From: Chamaea fasciata | Taxonomy: Eukaryota; Chordata; Aves; Passeriformes; Sylviidae | Direction: 5' to 3' | DNA: 64,000 nt | Assembly: GCA_029207755.1 (NCBI GenBank) | Contig: JARCOQ010000065.1 | Location: forward strand, 581,501 to 645,500 | Shown: piece by piece, positions 1 to 10,300 of the stretch | How the letters are laid out: every line of letters begins with the position of its first letter | How positions within the stretch are numbered: position 1 is the first letter of the stretch | Translations under genes and position numbers: made by a program | The notes under the pieces: generated by a model | Databases searched by the model: none | Told to the model about the DNA's origin: nothing | Seen by the model: the letters and a program-made list of their open reading frames with translations, nothing else

Positions 1-113
1 TGCTGGGTCCCAGCTGGCGGCCGGGCCGGGCGGAGCAGCAGTTCCAGCCCCGGGTGTCCCTGGAGCGCTGGGAGCTGCCGGTGGCCCCAGGCACTGTCCC
101 CTGAGCCAGTGCC
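1..113 (+). other. Possible tail of a coding exon, unidentified
   Basis: The first 113 bases are GC-rich. In the third frame they read open from the window edge to a TGA at about 111-113, with a mixed peptide that includes VSLERWELPVAPGTVP. The sequence then becomes AT-rich, as a 3' UTR might. I see no splice acceptor because the window starts here, and I do not recognise the peptide. It may simply be GC-rich intergenic DNA. Confidence 0.15.
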
Positions 114-230
114 ATCTGCTGTCCTTGTCCAGGGGTGCTGCTCTGCAGGGGGGAAAGCAAGGATGGAGTGAAAGGCTTTGAAGATGGGGTGGCTGGAATC
201 CCTCTGCTTAGAGTTCTTTTTAAAGATATA

Positions 231-530
231 TGGACTTGAACATAGAGAGGGATAATTATATGGATATTTATACATGTGGGTATGTGCTATTTGTATGGGA
301 ATATTTCTATCTGTATGTTGTTATATTTATAAATGTATGCTATGTATTTTTGTGTCTGTATATATGCATACGTCTTTGTAATACATATGTATATATGGAT
401 GTAAGTATATGTATATGTAAGTACGCTGTTCTATGTGTGTTTAATTCTATTTCCTATGAATACAGTTGTGTAGGTATTTCTATTTATGCAGTTGGAGTTA
501 TATGGCTCTTTAAATAGGTATATTGGTATT
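231..530. repeat. AT-rich degenerate TA/TGTA low-complexity tract
   Basis: About 300 bases made mostly of interrupted TATG, TGTA and TATA words. An open frame across it gives a tyrosine- and cysteine-rich peptide, which such repeats produce by chance. I call it decayed simple repeat, not a gene. Confidence 0.5.
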
Positions 531-544
531 CCTAGAAGTAAATA

Positions 545-850
545 TGTTGAGGAATGGCTACATGACCAAGGCCAAGTAGACATGAGAGAGCTTTGCTGAA
601 ATCACTTGCACAGAAGCCTGCGAGGTCAGCATGACCCTGAACGCAGCTGTGTTACCATAACAAAGCCTTGGGGTCCAGAAGTTTGAGGGAGAAGCTTAGT
701 GATAACAAGTATATAGTTTTCTTTTACTGTAACCAATCAAATGTTAACAAGTGTGCATAATAAGAAGTAGCCTCAATATAATGTGTGCCTTTTGATCAAG
801 AAAGTGAGGCTTGCTTATAAATCATATTGATTATGTGCGATCTTCCCACG
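545..850 (+). mobile_element. Degraded solo LTR of the class II (ERVK-like) family
   Basis: The stretch begins TGTTGAGG and contains the block AAGTAGACATGAGAGAGC followed by TTTGCTGA. That block is shared almost exactly with the LTRs at 36,111 and 59,613-60,008. Further along, GAGGGAGAAGC and the 3' CATATTGA...CCCAC segment also align. It is about 90 bp shorter than those copies and clearly older. I found no matching target duplication at its edges (TAAATA against TACGAG), so the ends are approximate. Confidence 0.6.
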
Positions 851-3755
851 TACGAGAAAGAGCAATATAAATATATCTAGCTTTATATTTACACATGTGC
901 ATTTACTTCTGTATTTTGAGGTGGGTGTATCTGGGTGTATCTTTTTATTTCAGCATGTATGGAGATGTATAGTTGCATCATTGTATCAATTGAGATCTTC
1001 CTAGAGGACTGTTTAGATAGAAATACTGATATTTTTGTATTCCTAGATGGGCTTTAGGCTTGCAGTAATATGTAATAAATTAAGTTGTTAAACACCTAAT
1101 TGATCTTTGTCTCTAGTCAGTTGTTGTAGATGTTGGCAATAAATTAAGGTTTTCTTAACTGAAGTGGGTATTTCTATATTTTTACATAGCATTGTTGTAA
1201 AAATCTAATAAATTCCTTTTTTTAAACTTAAATTGACATCAGCATAGTTCTGTATTGTCAGCGCGGGTGTAGCGATTTGTAATAAATGACATTTTCCATG
1301 TGAAATCAATTCTGGTGTACTTGTTGATCAGCAGCGCAGCTGCAGGAATCTGCAAGAAATTACAATTGTCAACTGCGATGGGTGTTTTGTGATTTGTGCT
1401 GTCCAGAGCAATGAGCAGTTGTAAATATTGGAGGATTTTGGCCGTGGAAATCTCCATCCATGCCCAGCACATGCCCCACTTTCACTCAGGCTGGGCAGGG
1501 CAGGTGCAGATTTGGGATGGCAGCAGAGCCACACCTTGGCTGAGAACTCGCTACAAAGGCAGCTGAGAAAACTCTGGGACTCCACGAAGCATCCAGCTCC
1601 AACCAGAGCCACCCAGGGAGGACAAATCCACCCCCCATGCCATGGACAGCTCTTCAGGAAGCGCTCCAAGTGTCCCTCTGAAGGTCATCCTGGAGCCCAG
1701 GAGCCAACAGGGATCCTGAGCCAGCTCCGCTGCCTTTGGCAGCACTTTGCAAATGAGCTGCAGCAAGGGGGAGGCCGCAGGGGCTGTGAGTGCTGCAGGC
1801 CGGCGATGAAGGAAGGGCCATGGACACCTGTGCTGACATGCTCCAGAATCCACAAGGATTCTGGGGGAGAACTGGCAAGCAACAAGTTCCCACAGCCACG
1901 ACAGTGATGGAAGCCCTTGCTGTGAAGTTCCCTGGAGGAACTCCCAGGGGAGTTGCTGCTATAAGAACTAGTACCAGAAGGCACAAACGTAGTAACACTA
2001 GGAGATGGCCTCTAGGACCCACAGGCAATAGCTTAGGAAAAGATCAACTATATATTTGATATATTCTATTGATTATGGCATATCAGAATATATAATATGC
2101 AGCATTATATTTGATAAATTGCATATATGATACATATAAATATGTACCATTGAGTGCATTTTCATAAATACTTTCATTTCATATAGATTTGATATATTCT
2201 TCCCACTTGGGGGAGTGAAGATGTACTGCTGTTGAGAACCTTCTGCCCACACAGCAGTCAGGCCACAGGGCTGTGCATGCACACCCACCCACCGTCCTTG
2301 TTCTTCTCGGCATCTTGGGGCTGCTGTTGGCACAGAACTGGGATGAACTGAACTCGACACACCTGTCCATGTCCAGCCTGTCATCAACGCTGATGTGGCA
2401 GGGCACAACACACAGCTCTCAAATCACTCACATTATCATCCATGCTTTCATTCCTGCTGGGGAATGGGGAACTTAGAAACACCAAAGACACAGAAAAGAG
2501 GTGGAAAAAGTTGGGATCTTTGGTACACTGTTGGTACCCTCATGTAGGAACATTTGTTGGGTTTTTTAAGGTCATAACTTTCCAAAAACTAGCAAAGCGG
2601 CTCAGCATCGGTCACCCAGTTGTGAACGGTTTTCTTGATTTGGCAAAACTGCAGTGTTAACTGCGGACTCCGTCCTTGATTCAAACCACCTGCCCTGACC
2701 TGCAGACAAAAGCACCAGCACCAGCAGAAACTACATCAGCCACTTTTCTCAAAAAGCTCTCTTCAATATGTGAGAGGAAAGGAAAACATGTCAGACAGTG
2801 TGGACTAATGACAAGACTCTGAGCAACAGTTAAAAAGCAAAGGGCCACAGCTTCTCTGGGACACCCCTCGTGCTCCAAGGCAGCCAGGCCGCCCTGGCTG
2901 CCCGGGACCCTGCGCTCCACGGGCTCTGCAGAGCTGCACAGCGGGGAGGCAGCCTCGGGCACCTCAGGCCCTGGGCACCAGTGGCCTTCTTGGTCTGGAC
3001 GGCTGCCTCTGGGCAAATGCAGCCTGCTGGCCCTCTGCTCTCAGCCCTAGCCCGGCCTTGCAGGGCTAATCCTGCTCCCGGTCTGAAACGTGCTCAAGCG
3101 GGATTTGTCTGTTTCCAGCTTTCCAGGGCATTGATTTGCACCACAACATACTGAAGGACTAAGGCCTGAACAACAGGTCCTGAGCTAAATCTGCCCTCTG
3201 GATGACCCTTCCAACCAAACGTTCAATGATCTGCTCCTTAACCAAGCCTTACTATCAATAGGATCGATGCATTCATTCATTGGTGAAACACGTCTTTATC
3301 TTTCAGCATGAAGAAATCAGACAAGGCCACATCTGGCCTTGCTTCCTCCTTGAGCCCTGGACAGGCTCAGGGAGAAAACCAAGAGGAGAAGGAAATCAGA
3401 TCTCCTGCCCCAGAAGGTCTGTCAGATTGCTCGTTCACCACTGTCAAAGCTGGGCTACTCTCACAGTGCAGTCAGAAGCCTGGTGGCCAAGAAGGGGGGA
3501 GGCAGTGTAGGATTTCCTAGTTCCTCGCAGTGACTTTCCCGAGCTTTGCTGGGACAGCTTTCCCCACCTGATGAGTGGATCTGGATGAAGGATAAATAAA
3601 AAGGGTGTCTGCTGATGTATCTTTCTTAACCACTAGAGGCAACCTTTTGTACCAGTGATAAGGTGCATTGCTTACCTTCTTCTTTTCTGATTTGCCTTTG
3701 CACTCCTGCATGATAGTAAATTACACTGTTGCTTCAGCTGGTGTCTGTCTCTCCC
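851..3755. other. No recognised gene; AT-rich DNA with a GC-rich block at about 1430-1990
   Basis: Four AATAAA words lie between about 1070 and 1285, which would suit a 3' UTR but also arise by chance in AT-rich DNA. The block at about 1430-1990 is GC-rich with overlapping open frames on both strands. None has a domain, a repeated structure or a splice pattern that I recognise. The bases around 3200-3235 weakly recall a CR1 3' end. Nothing else stands out. Confidence 0.4.
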
Positions 3756-4166
3756 TGTTGCAGACAGGTAAAAAATGTTATCAAAGAAAGGTCTTATGGA
3801 ATATGGATGAGGCCATGCTACTTTAGCTAAGCAGCTAGCAATAGCCTGCAAGCTCCCAGTTGAAAACTGTTTAGAGAAAGAGAAGTTTGTTCACACAACA
3901 ACCTATTCTTAGGGAGAAAAACAAGTGCATCTGCATAAATATTAGCTCTGTTCCATCAGAACCCACCAAGGAAAAATGTAAACAACCTGAAACTTAGCAC
4001 ATACACACAAATGACCTTCTGACCAATAAATGAGGCAGTAAGAAAACTACCAGTCAATGGGTGCTGCACATGAGGTCCCTGAAAACTGGATAAAATAAGT
4101 GATGTGAATAAAGAATTGGCTTTATCGGCATGAAGGATATGGAGTCTCGGCTGATTCATTACAACA
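3756..4166 (+). mobile_element. Solo LTR with perfect 6-bp target-site duplication
   Basis: The element starts TGTTG and ends CAACA, which are exact inverted termini. It is flanked on both sides by TCTCCC (3750-3755 and 4167-4172), a perfect 6-bp target duplication. An AATAAA at 4108-4113 sits about 55 bp before the 3' end, as expected for an LTR polyadenylation signal on the plus strand. The length is 411 bp. Six-bp duplications are usual for class II (ERVK/alpha-beta-like) retroviruses. It has no obvious similarity to the other LTR families in this window. It is a solo LTR because no internal sequence adjoins it. Confidence 0.85.
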
Positions 4167-5490
4167 TCTCCCCACCACCAAAACAAACACACAGCCAGTT
4201 GAGCACAAGACCTGCCTCTCTGCCAGCCCATTTCTCGGAAAACACCCCTGATTGCCATCTCTGCAAGTGCAATCCCCACTTTCCAACTACCTTTTCTGCA
4301 GCCAGGCGAGAAAAGTCGTCGCTCCCAGCTCCGGACACCTCCAGAAACCAACTGCTTTCAGCAGTCACAAGCCTGAAATATCAACTTCCTTACTGAACCA
4401 GCCCACTGGGAGCTCACACAGGGAGGCCTTTTGTCCAAGGATACCCACACAAGAGCTCGAGGCTGGAGCAGTTTGAAATGCAACTCCTCCCGATGTTAAA
4501 CCACCCTTTATCAAATGAGCACATACCAACCTGCCCCAAAGGGAAAGCCAGCAGGAAAGAGAACCTCTTCTCCTGCAATAGCAAGCTCTGTGCTTCTTTC
4601 TGTTCCAGCTGGAGAGTGGAGGCCATGGGCTACTCCTCACTTTGGGAAGGAACCCTGGGAAACGTCCGGATCTGGGAGACCAGCAGAGGGAAGTTCCCCA
4701 AAAGGTACGAAAAGGTTCTCTATAGAGGGGGAAAAAAAAAAAATTTAAAAAAAAATTATATATATATATATAAATGAAGCATTTCAAAAAGTTCTCAGAC
4801 AGAAATTTCTGCCCCAACATGACAACCCCAAAGTCTCTGTGGTCTTTCAGGACACATCATTTTTGTCAGTCCCCCAAAGCACAATCAGCTCCCCAACAAG
4901 ACTTCAAGACTAAAGGACAAACCTTGCCCCCTCACCTCTCCACACCAGCCGAGGGAGTCTCTGTCCATTGCAAGATCTCCTTGGTCAGTCTGCATTGGCA
5001 GGAGCTGGCTGCAGGAGGCATTTGCATTGGAAATCTCCCCTGATGGGGGGAAAAACAGAAGAAGCGATTCCTGAGGAAAGAAAATGGCAACGTCCTTTGG
5101 GAAGACACCGGCATGAGCTCCCTACAAGTGAAGGCCTTTCATCCCTTGCCTAAAGCAACATCCATCCATGGGGCAGCACTAGCGTTTTGATGACAATGCT
5201 GACAAAATCACTGCCCCTTCCTGCTGCTGTTGCTGACTCCAAATCATGAGAGATGTTCCAACTCTGCAAAAAACAGGCAGAGATGGCGAGAAAAAAACAG
5301 CTAGTCTGCTGAAAAGGTGACCAAAAGAATGCTTTCCCATGTCCCCTTTTCATCCTTTCCCCAGCCAAGACAAAGCAATGTCCTTTTCCTCCGTCACCGA
5401 CGATGACTCAGGTACAGGATGCAGCGTGGGGACAGAGTCCACCACTGCTCCCAGAGCCCGCCCTGGCCACGGGCTTCCCGTGCCCTACCG
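4167..5490. other. No recognised gene; A-run and (TA)n at 4731-4773
   Basis: This is unique-looking sequence with many short open frames on both strands and no recognisable domain. An A-rich run passes into a (TA)n microsatellite at 4731-4773. GC content rises from about 5390 towards the HSF-like copy, so the last 100 bases may be its upstream region. Confidence 0.4.
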
Positions 5491-5492
5491 TG

Positions 5493-5531
5493 CCGAGCCG
5501 AGCTGTGCTGAGCCGAGCCGAGCCGAGCCGC
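5493..5531 (+). repeat. (AGCCG)n pentanucleotide repeat upstream of the HSF-like start
   Basis: Imperfect AGCCG repeats, with one GAGCTGTGCT interruption, end about 40 bp before the first ATG of the HSF-like copy. The CpG-rich repeat would fall in its 5' UTR or promoter. Confidence 0.75.
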
Positions 5532-5568
5532 GGCCATTGCCCTCCGGCCGTTGTGGCCACAGTCGGCG

Positions 5569-6222
5569 ATGGACGCCATGGCGGAGCTGCCGCTGCCCGC
5601 CGGGCTCAGCGCCGGCACCTTCCCCGCCAAGCTGTGGCGCCTGGCGAACAGCCCCCGCGTCCGCTCCGTGCACTGGGACAGCCAGGCCCGGAGGCTGCTC
5701 ATCGAGCGCTCCCTCTTGGAGCGGGAGCCGCTCGGCCCGGGCGGCTCCCAGGGGCCGGCCCCGCACACCTTCCGGGCCACGCGGTTGCGCAACTTCCTGC
5801 GCCAGCTCAACCGCTACGGCTGCCGCTAGGTGCCGGGCCGGCCTGGCGATGCCGGCGCCTGGCGCCACTACACCAACCCCTGGTTTCGCCGCGACCGCCC
5901 CGACCTCCTGCTCCGCATCAGGCGCCGGAGCGCGGCCAACAGGCAGCGGCCGGCGGCGGGGCGGGAGGGGCGCAGGCGCCCGCCCTGCGGCTCCCAGCAG
6001 CTCCCCAGGGCGCGGCCGCTGCCGGACGGGCGGGACGGGCGCGCTGGCTTCAAGCCGCTGCCCCGGTTTTTAGGTGTCCACTCCACTTCCTGTGGGCACT
6101 GCAGTCCCAGGGAGTTCTCTGGTTTGCGTGTCGCCATCAGGGCTGTGAGGGGAGCAGCGGAAGCACGGCCCCACGGGAAGGAGACAGTTTCAAAATGGAC
6201 ACCGCTACAAAATGGGGGGTGA
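5569..6222 (+). pseudogene. Heat-shock-factor-like DNA-binding protein copy with in-frame stop (HSF5-like)
   Basis: The ATG at 5569, or the stronger Kozak ATG at 5578, opens a frame with an HSF-type winged-helix DNA-binding domain. FPAKLWRLANSP marks helix 1, a VHWDS strand follows, and NFLRQLNRYG marks the recognition helix region. A TAG at 5827-5829 falls right after YGCR, where HSF proteins normally have lysine. The same frame then continues past the stop with HYTNPWFRRDRPDLLLRIRRR and ANRQRPAAG, the usual end of the domain, and stays open to 6222. The FPAKLWRL start and the DRPDLL...ANR end resemble HSF5 more than HSF1-4. There is no intron inside the domain, so it could be a retrocopy or a single-exon gene. 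The oligomerisation coiled coil of HSFs is not visible. I infer a pseudogene with one nonsense change; readthrough or a truncated product cannot be excluded. Confidence 0.75.
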
Positions 6223-6494
6223 GGGAGAGCGGTAAAGGTATACAAATGAACTTATTCACATGCAAACTTGGAACAATAACGGATACAAATGGATAAGTCT
6301 TTAAATAAGTCTTTAACCTAGTAAACGTGGAACGGTAACTTATGTCCCTACGGAATGGGGCATGAGCAGCTACGAGCACTAACAAGGGTACAGGTGTGAC
6401 GTAGCATTAACAATTGATACAAACATTTACAACACGGAACACTGTGATTACTTAAGTAGACACTTTATATGAACCTTCTGTTTCGAGATTTTAT

Positions 6495-7380
6495 TCCCCA
6501 TAAAACCCTAACAAGCTCAAGGTCCATTTATAATAAAAAAAAAGGGTAGTCAAGCTTCCAGGACTGCAGACACATGGAGGTGAGACCACCCCCAAACAGG
6601 CTGAAGGTCCATTTGTAGGAGAAAAATGGGTAGTCAAGCTTCCAGGACTGCAGACACATTGAAGTGAGATCCCCAACAAGAAGCTCAAGGTCCATTTGTA
6701 GGAGAAAAACGGGGAGCAAAACTTTCAGGGTGTTCTCACTTTGATGTCTCTGCAGTTCAGGAGGTTTGACTATCCTTGTTTTTCTCCAAAAATTGGACCT
6801 TGAGCTTGTTTGGGGTGGTCTCACTTCCATGTGTCTGCAATCCTAAAACCTGACTACTTGACGTTTTCCTACAATAAGCCTTAAACTTGTTTAGGGGGGG
6901 GTCTCCCTTCCATATGTCTGCAGTCCTAGAAGCTTGACTACCCTTTTTTCTCCAAAAATTGGACCTTGAGCTTGTTTGGGGTGGTCTCACCTCCATGTGT
7001 CTGCAGTCCTGGAAGCTTGACTACCCTTTTTTTCTCATACAAATGGACCTTGAGCTTTTTTTTGGGGGGGTGTCACTTTTCTCTGTCTGCAGTCCTGGAA
7101 GCTTGACTACCATTTTTTCATTTGTAAATTGACCATAAGCTTGTTGACAGCAGACACATGAAAGTGCCACCCCTCTAAGAAGCTGCAGGTGCAATTTTTA
7201 GAGAAAAAAGGGTGGTTAAGCTTCCAGGACTGCAGACAAATGGAAGTTAGACTGCCAAAAAGAAGCTCAAGGTCCATTTGTAGGAGATAAAAGGGTAGTC
7301 AAACCTTCAGGACTGCAGACACGTGGAAGTGAGACCACCCCCAAACAAGCTCAAGGTGTATTCATAGGAGAAAAAAGGGT
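6495..7380. repeat. ~83-bp satellite array with two orientation switches
   Basis: The repeat unit carries AAGGTCCATTTGTAGGAG, a run of A, GGGTAGTCAAGCTTCCAGGA and CTGCAGACACATGGAAGTG. Plus-orientation units start near 6519, 6604 and 6687. From about 6730 the same unit runs in reverse, with GGACCTTGAGCTTG at 6795, 6961 and 7045 and related copies between. From about 7150 it is forward again, with units near 7187, 7269 and 7353. The spacing is 82-85 bp throughout, or 166 bp for two units. About 11 units are present. The open frames in it are by-products of the repeat. Confidence 0.9.
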
Positions 7381-10300
7381 ACACATGGAATGAAATTCAG
7401 GATGATCAGAAGTTGTTCCACGAGTCACAGAAAGGCCACTATTCCCAAAGGAGTGCAGAGTTTTTAGGTTGCTTCTCATGTACCCCCAGGAAATATGCAA
7501 GAGTCTGGTTTAATAAGCCAGAGCATTAACTAGAAGCATGACATGTAAGATTTGATCTCTTCCCCTTTCCCTCCTCCTACATTTGACAGTCTGGAACTGG
7601 GAGAGTGGCAGGGTTGCCCTCTTTAAAGTTTCACTGAAATGAAGTCTACAAAACAAGCTCCCATTTTTATGAAATCACATTTCCCCACTCCAGATAAATC
7701 CTGTTTCACCAGAAAACCTCTGCTCAGCTCCTTTTGTACATCCATTCTATGGGATATCTGCTTTCGGGTCCAGAAGCACTCTGGACTGATGAGGTAAAAC
7801 AGGTAAGAGAAGAGATCACAAAGACTTAGTAAAGGAAGACCTTCCCAACCCATTTGAAGAGTTAGACATAACTAACAGCATCTCCCACGTGAGCATCAAT
7901 TAAGAAGTGACAAAGGGACAACACCTGAAAAAAAGCCTTCAGCAGACTTTGCCTGTCAGCCCCATCAGCCTCACTAACATCATTTCCATAAGGAGGACAA
8001 TTTGTGGTCAAGGTTGCTTCCTGAACTCACTTCTCCAAACTGTCTGACCTGCAAAGGTGATGGCTTTGTTGTCACTGACCGCACCAACTGTCCTGATGGA
8101 TCACTAAGCTCTCCAGCAGCTTCTCAGTATTTTTTAATAGGCACAGAAATGGGAAAGCAAAGAAGCTACAACAAAAAATTTAAAACACACAAACAAAAAA
8201 ACCACAAAGAAACCGTGGAGAGTCTTTGAACTTCAAAAAAAAGAAGGCAAATTGTTGTTAAAAAACCATAGCAAGCACCCAGTGCCAACCAAATTAATGC
8301 TTAGGAAAGCTTACAGAGTCTAAAACACAGTATTATTCTGGCTTCCTAATTTAGTGATACAGAGTCAAAGTTCCTATTTGACATATCCCACATAATTGCA
8401 CTCAATTGTAGCACTGCCATTCAACAGAAGCCAAGGATCCAGAAATGGAAAGAATTGCCCAATGTGGTATATTCAAGAATCTCTCCTTAATATCGAACCA
8501 GATCCATGGCCTATGTTCTCATCACTTATGCCATGTGTTATACAATGCACTTAGGCTTAGAAAGTATTATCAGGATAGCTCTAAAAGTAGTATTTCTGAA
8601 AAGAAAGGGAAGAAGATTAAGACGAAAAGAACGTCTCTTCCAGTTGTTCCCAAACAGGGCCCAACTCTTCTGACAGACGCTTCAGTTGGCTGCCTTTACC
8701 TTGGTTTGGTTTTTAAGCAGAGATACTCATTCCAAGCTCTTCACTTCCCTCTAGCTCCAAATAATTTTTTCATTAGTGAACGGGACATTATTTTTTATGC
8801 AAATCAAAGGCCCAAAGGAGTTTATTTTATCACCAATACTTCTATCTGTACAACAGCTATTAAGAGAGCAGTACATCCACCCTAAACCTATCATCAAGGT
8901 ATCCTGCTGTGCTGCTGATCAATGATACTCTCTCCAGTTCTGCCTCTCAAACAACACAGGGAAGAGTATTCCCAACAAGCTGAACTTTTTCAGGAGTAAA
9001 GTTGTCCTATTCCTTCCAATAATGAACTCTGGATCCCTGGTGAGTAACTCACATTTAACCGGCAGCATTCTGGGCTGCTCCTATTAACTGCAACAGCCTG
9101 GACAGCTTGAACCTCAACAAAACGTGCAGTAAACGACTGAGCTAATTTAACCTCATTGATCCTCAAACCAGTAGAATAATTTGATGTCCACACAGCAGCT
9201 TGTGCACCGCCTCCAACATAAACATGGCCCTGCAGGAAATCCACACCAACAATGTGCTGCAGCCCAGCTGCCAGAGCTATCAGGCTGGGAGAATCACTGC
9301 ACAGTCTCTGAGCCCCCTCGCCAGCTGCACGGCATGGGTCACACGCTTTGTTTGTTCTTGTTAACAGTCAAGGGCTTGTTTCCAAACTGGATGTATCCTG
9401 ACATCTCCCCAGTGCCGCAGTTTTATGGAGGAGGCTCCATTTTATCTGTAAACTGTTTACCTCCAGTTTCGACATGAACACAAAAAGCATTGCTAGGAGA
9501 GGCAAACACAGAAAACCAAGCAGCACTGGCACTTCTCAGGCAGATACTTAGCTGGATTTAAGCTCCCTATTAATCATTAATTACAGCAGCATTTCAAAAA
9601 TTTAGGTTTTGAAATAATTTCAGCACTACTTAATCACAAAGGATGTAAGGTCTCCCTGAATATTTAGGAACATCTACTTTCAGGGAGGCATTTTAAGAAA
9701 TGTTCTTTGTATATAAACTATTTGTTATTTAAATTACTGCTGAAAGTCAGGTGCTTTATTTTGTTCAATACAACACATTTAAAACAATAACGTGAGATTT
9801 TAATAGCAAAATCACCTAGCCCACAAAACACCGTTCTATCTTGACTAGGGTGGCAAAACAAGGGTAGTTTCTAAACACAGAAAAATAAATTTAAAAAAAG
9901 GATTTTTTCTAAGCATGTAAATGCAGGTCTTGGTACCACATCCAAGAACTTCACTTGCAAAGGAACTTGGTCTTGCTAGAGTTTTAAGTACAGTGGTTTT
10001 TTATCAGACCTGGCCTCATTCATGCTTTATGCCACTTGTAAAATGGAACAGGGCATTTTAGGAAAGAAGTACCTCCCTTCAACTCCTAAATGCTGTGACT
10101 GAAGCCTGTTAAGTTTCAGTAGCATTTCAAATATACCAGGGCATCCTCAGCTTTACCTTCTTTATAGGACAAGGTACAGAAACCCACTGGCAGTTAGAGG
10201 AGCCACATAATCAGTGTTCAGCATTTCTACCAACCAAATTATCCCTGATAAATAGATACGACCTAGCATGAGAATTCACTTTTACTTCAGCATATTAAAA

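Noticed and set aside
230..517. 95-codon Tyr/Cys/Val-rich frame resembling a membrane protein
   Set aside because: It is produced by degenerate TATG/TGTA repeats; there is no start context or homologue-like motif.
1428..2028. Overlapping 124-159-codon frames on both strands in the GC-rich block
   Set aside because: No domain, splice sites or repeat identity recognised; treated as non-coding GC-rich DNA.
6491..6996. Minus-strand frames with a repeated MEVRPPQTSS-type peptide
   Set aside because: The peptide repeat comes from the 83-bp satellite, and orientation switches break any continuous protein.
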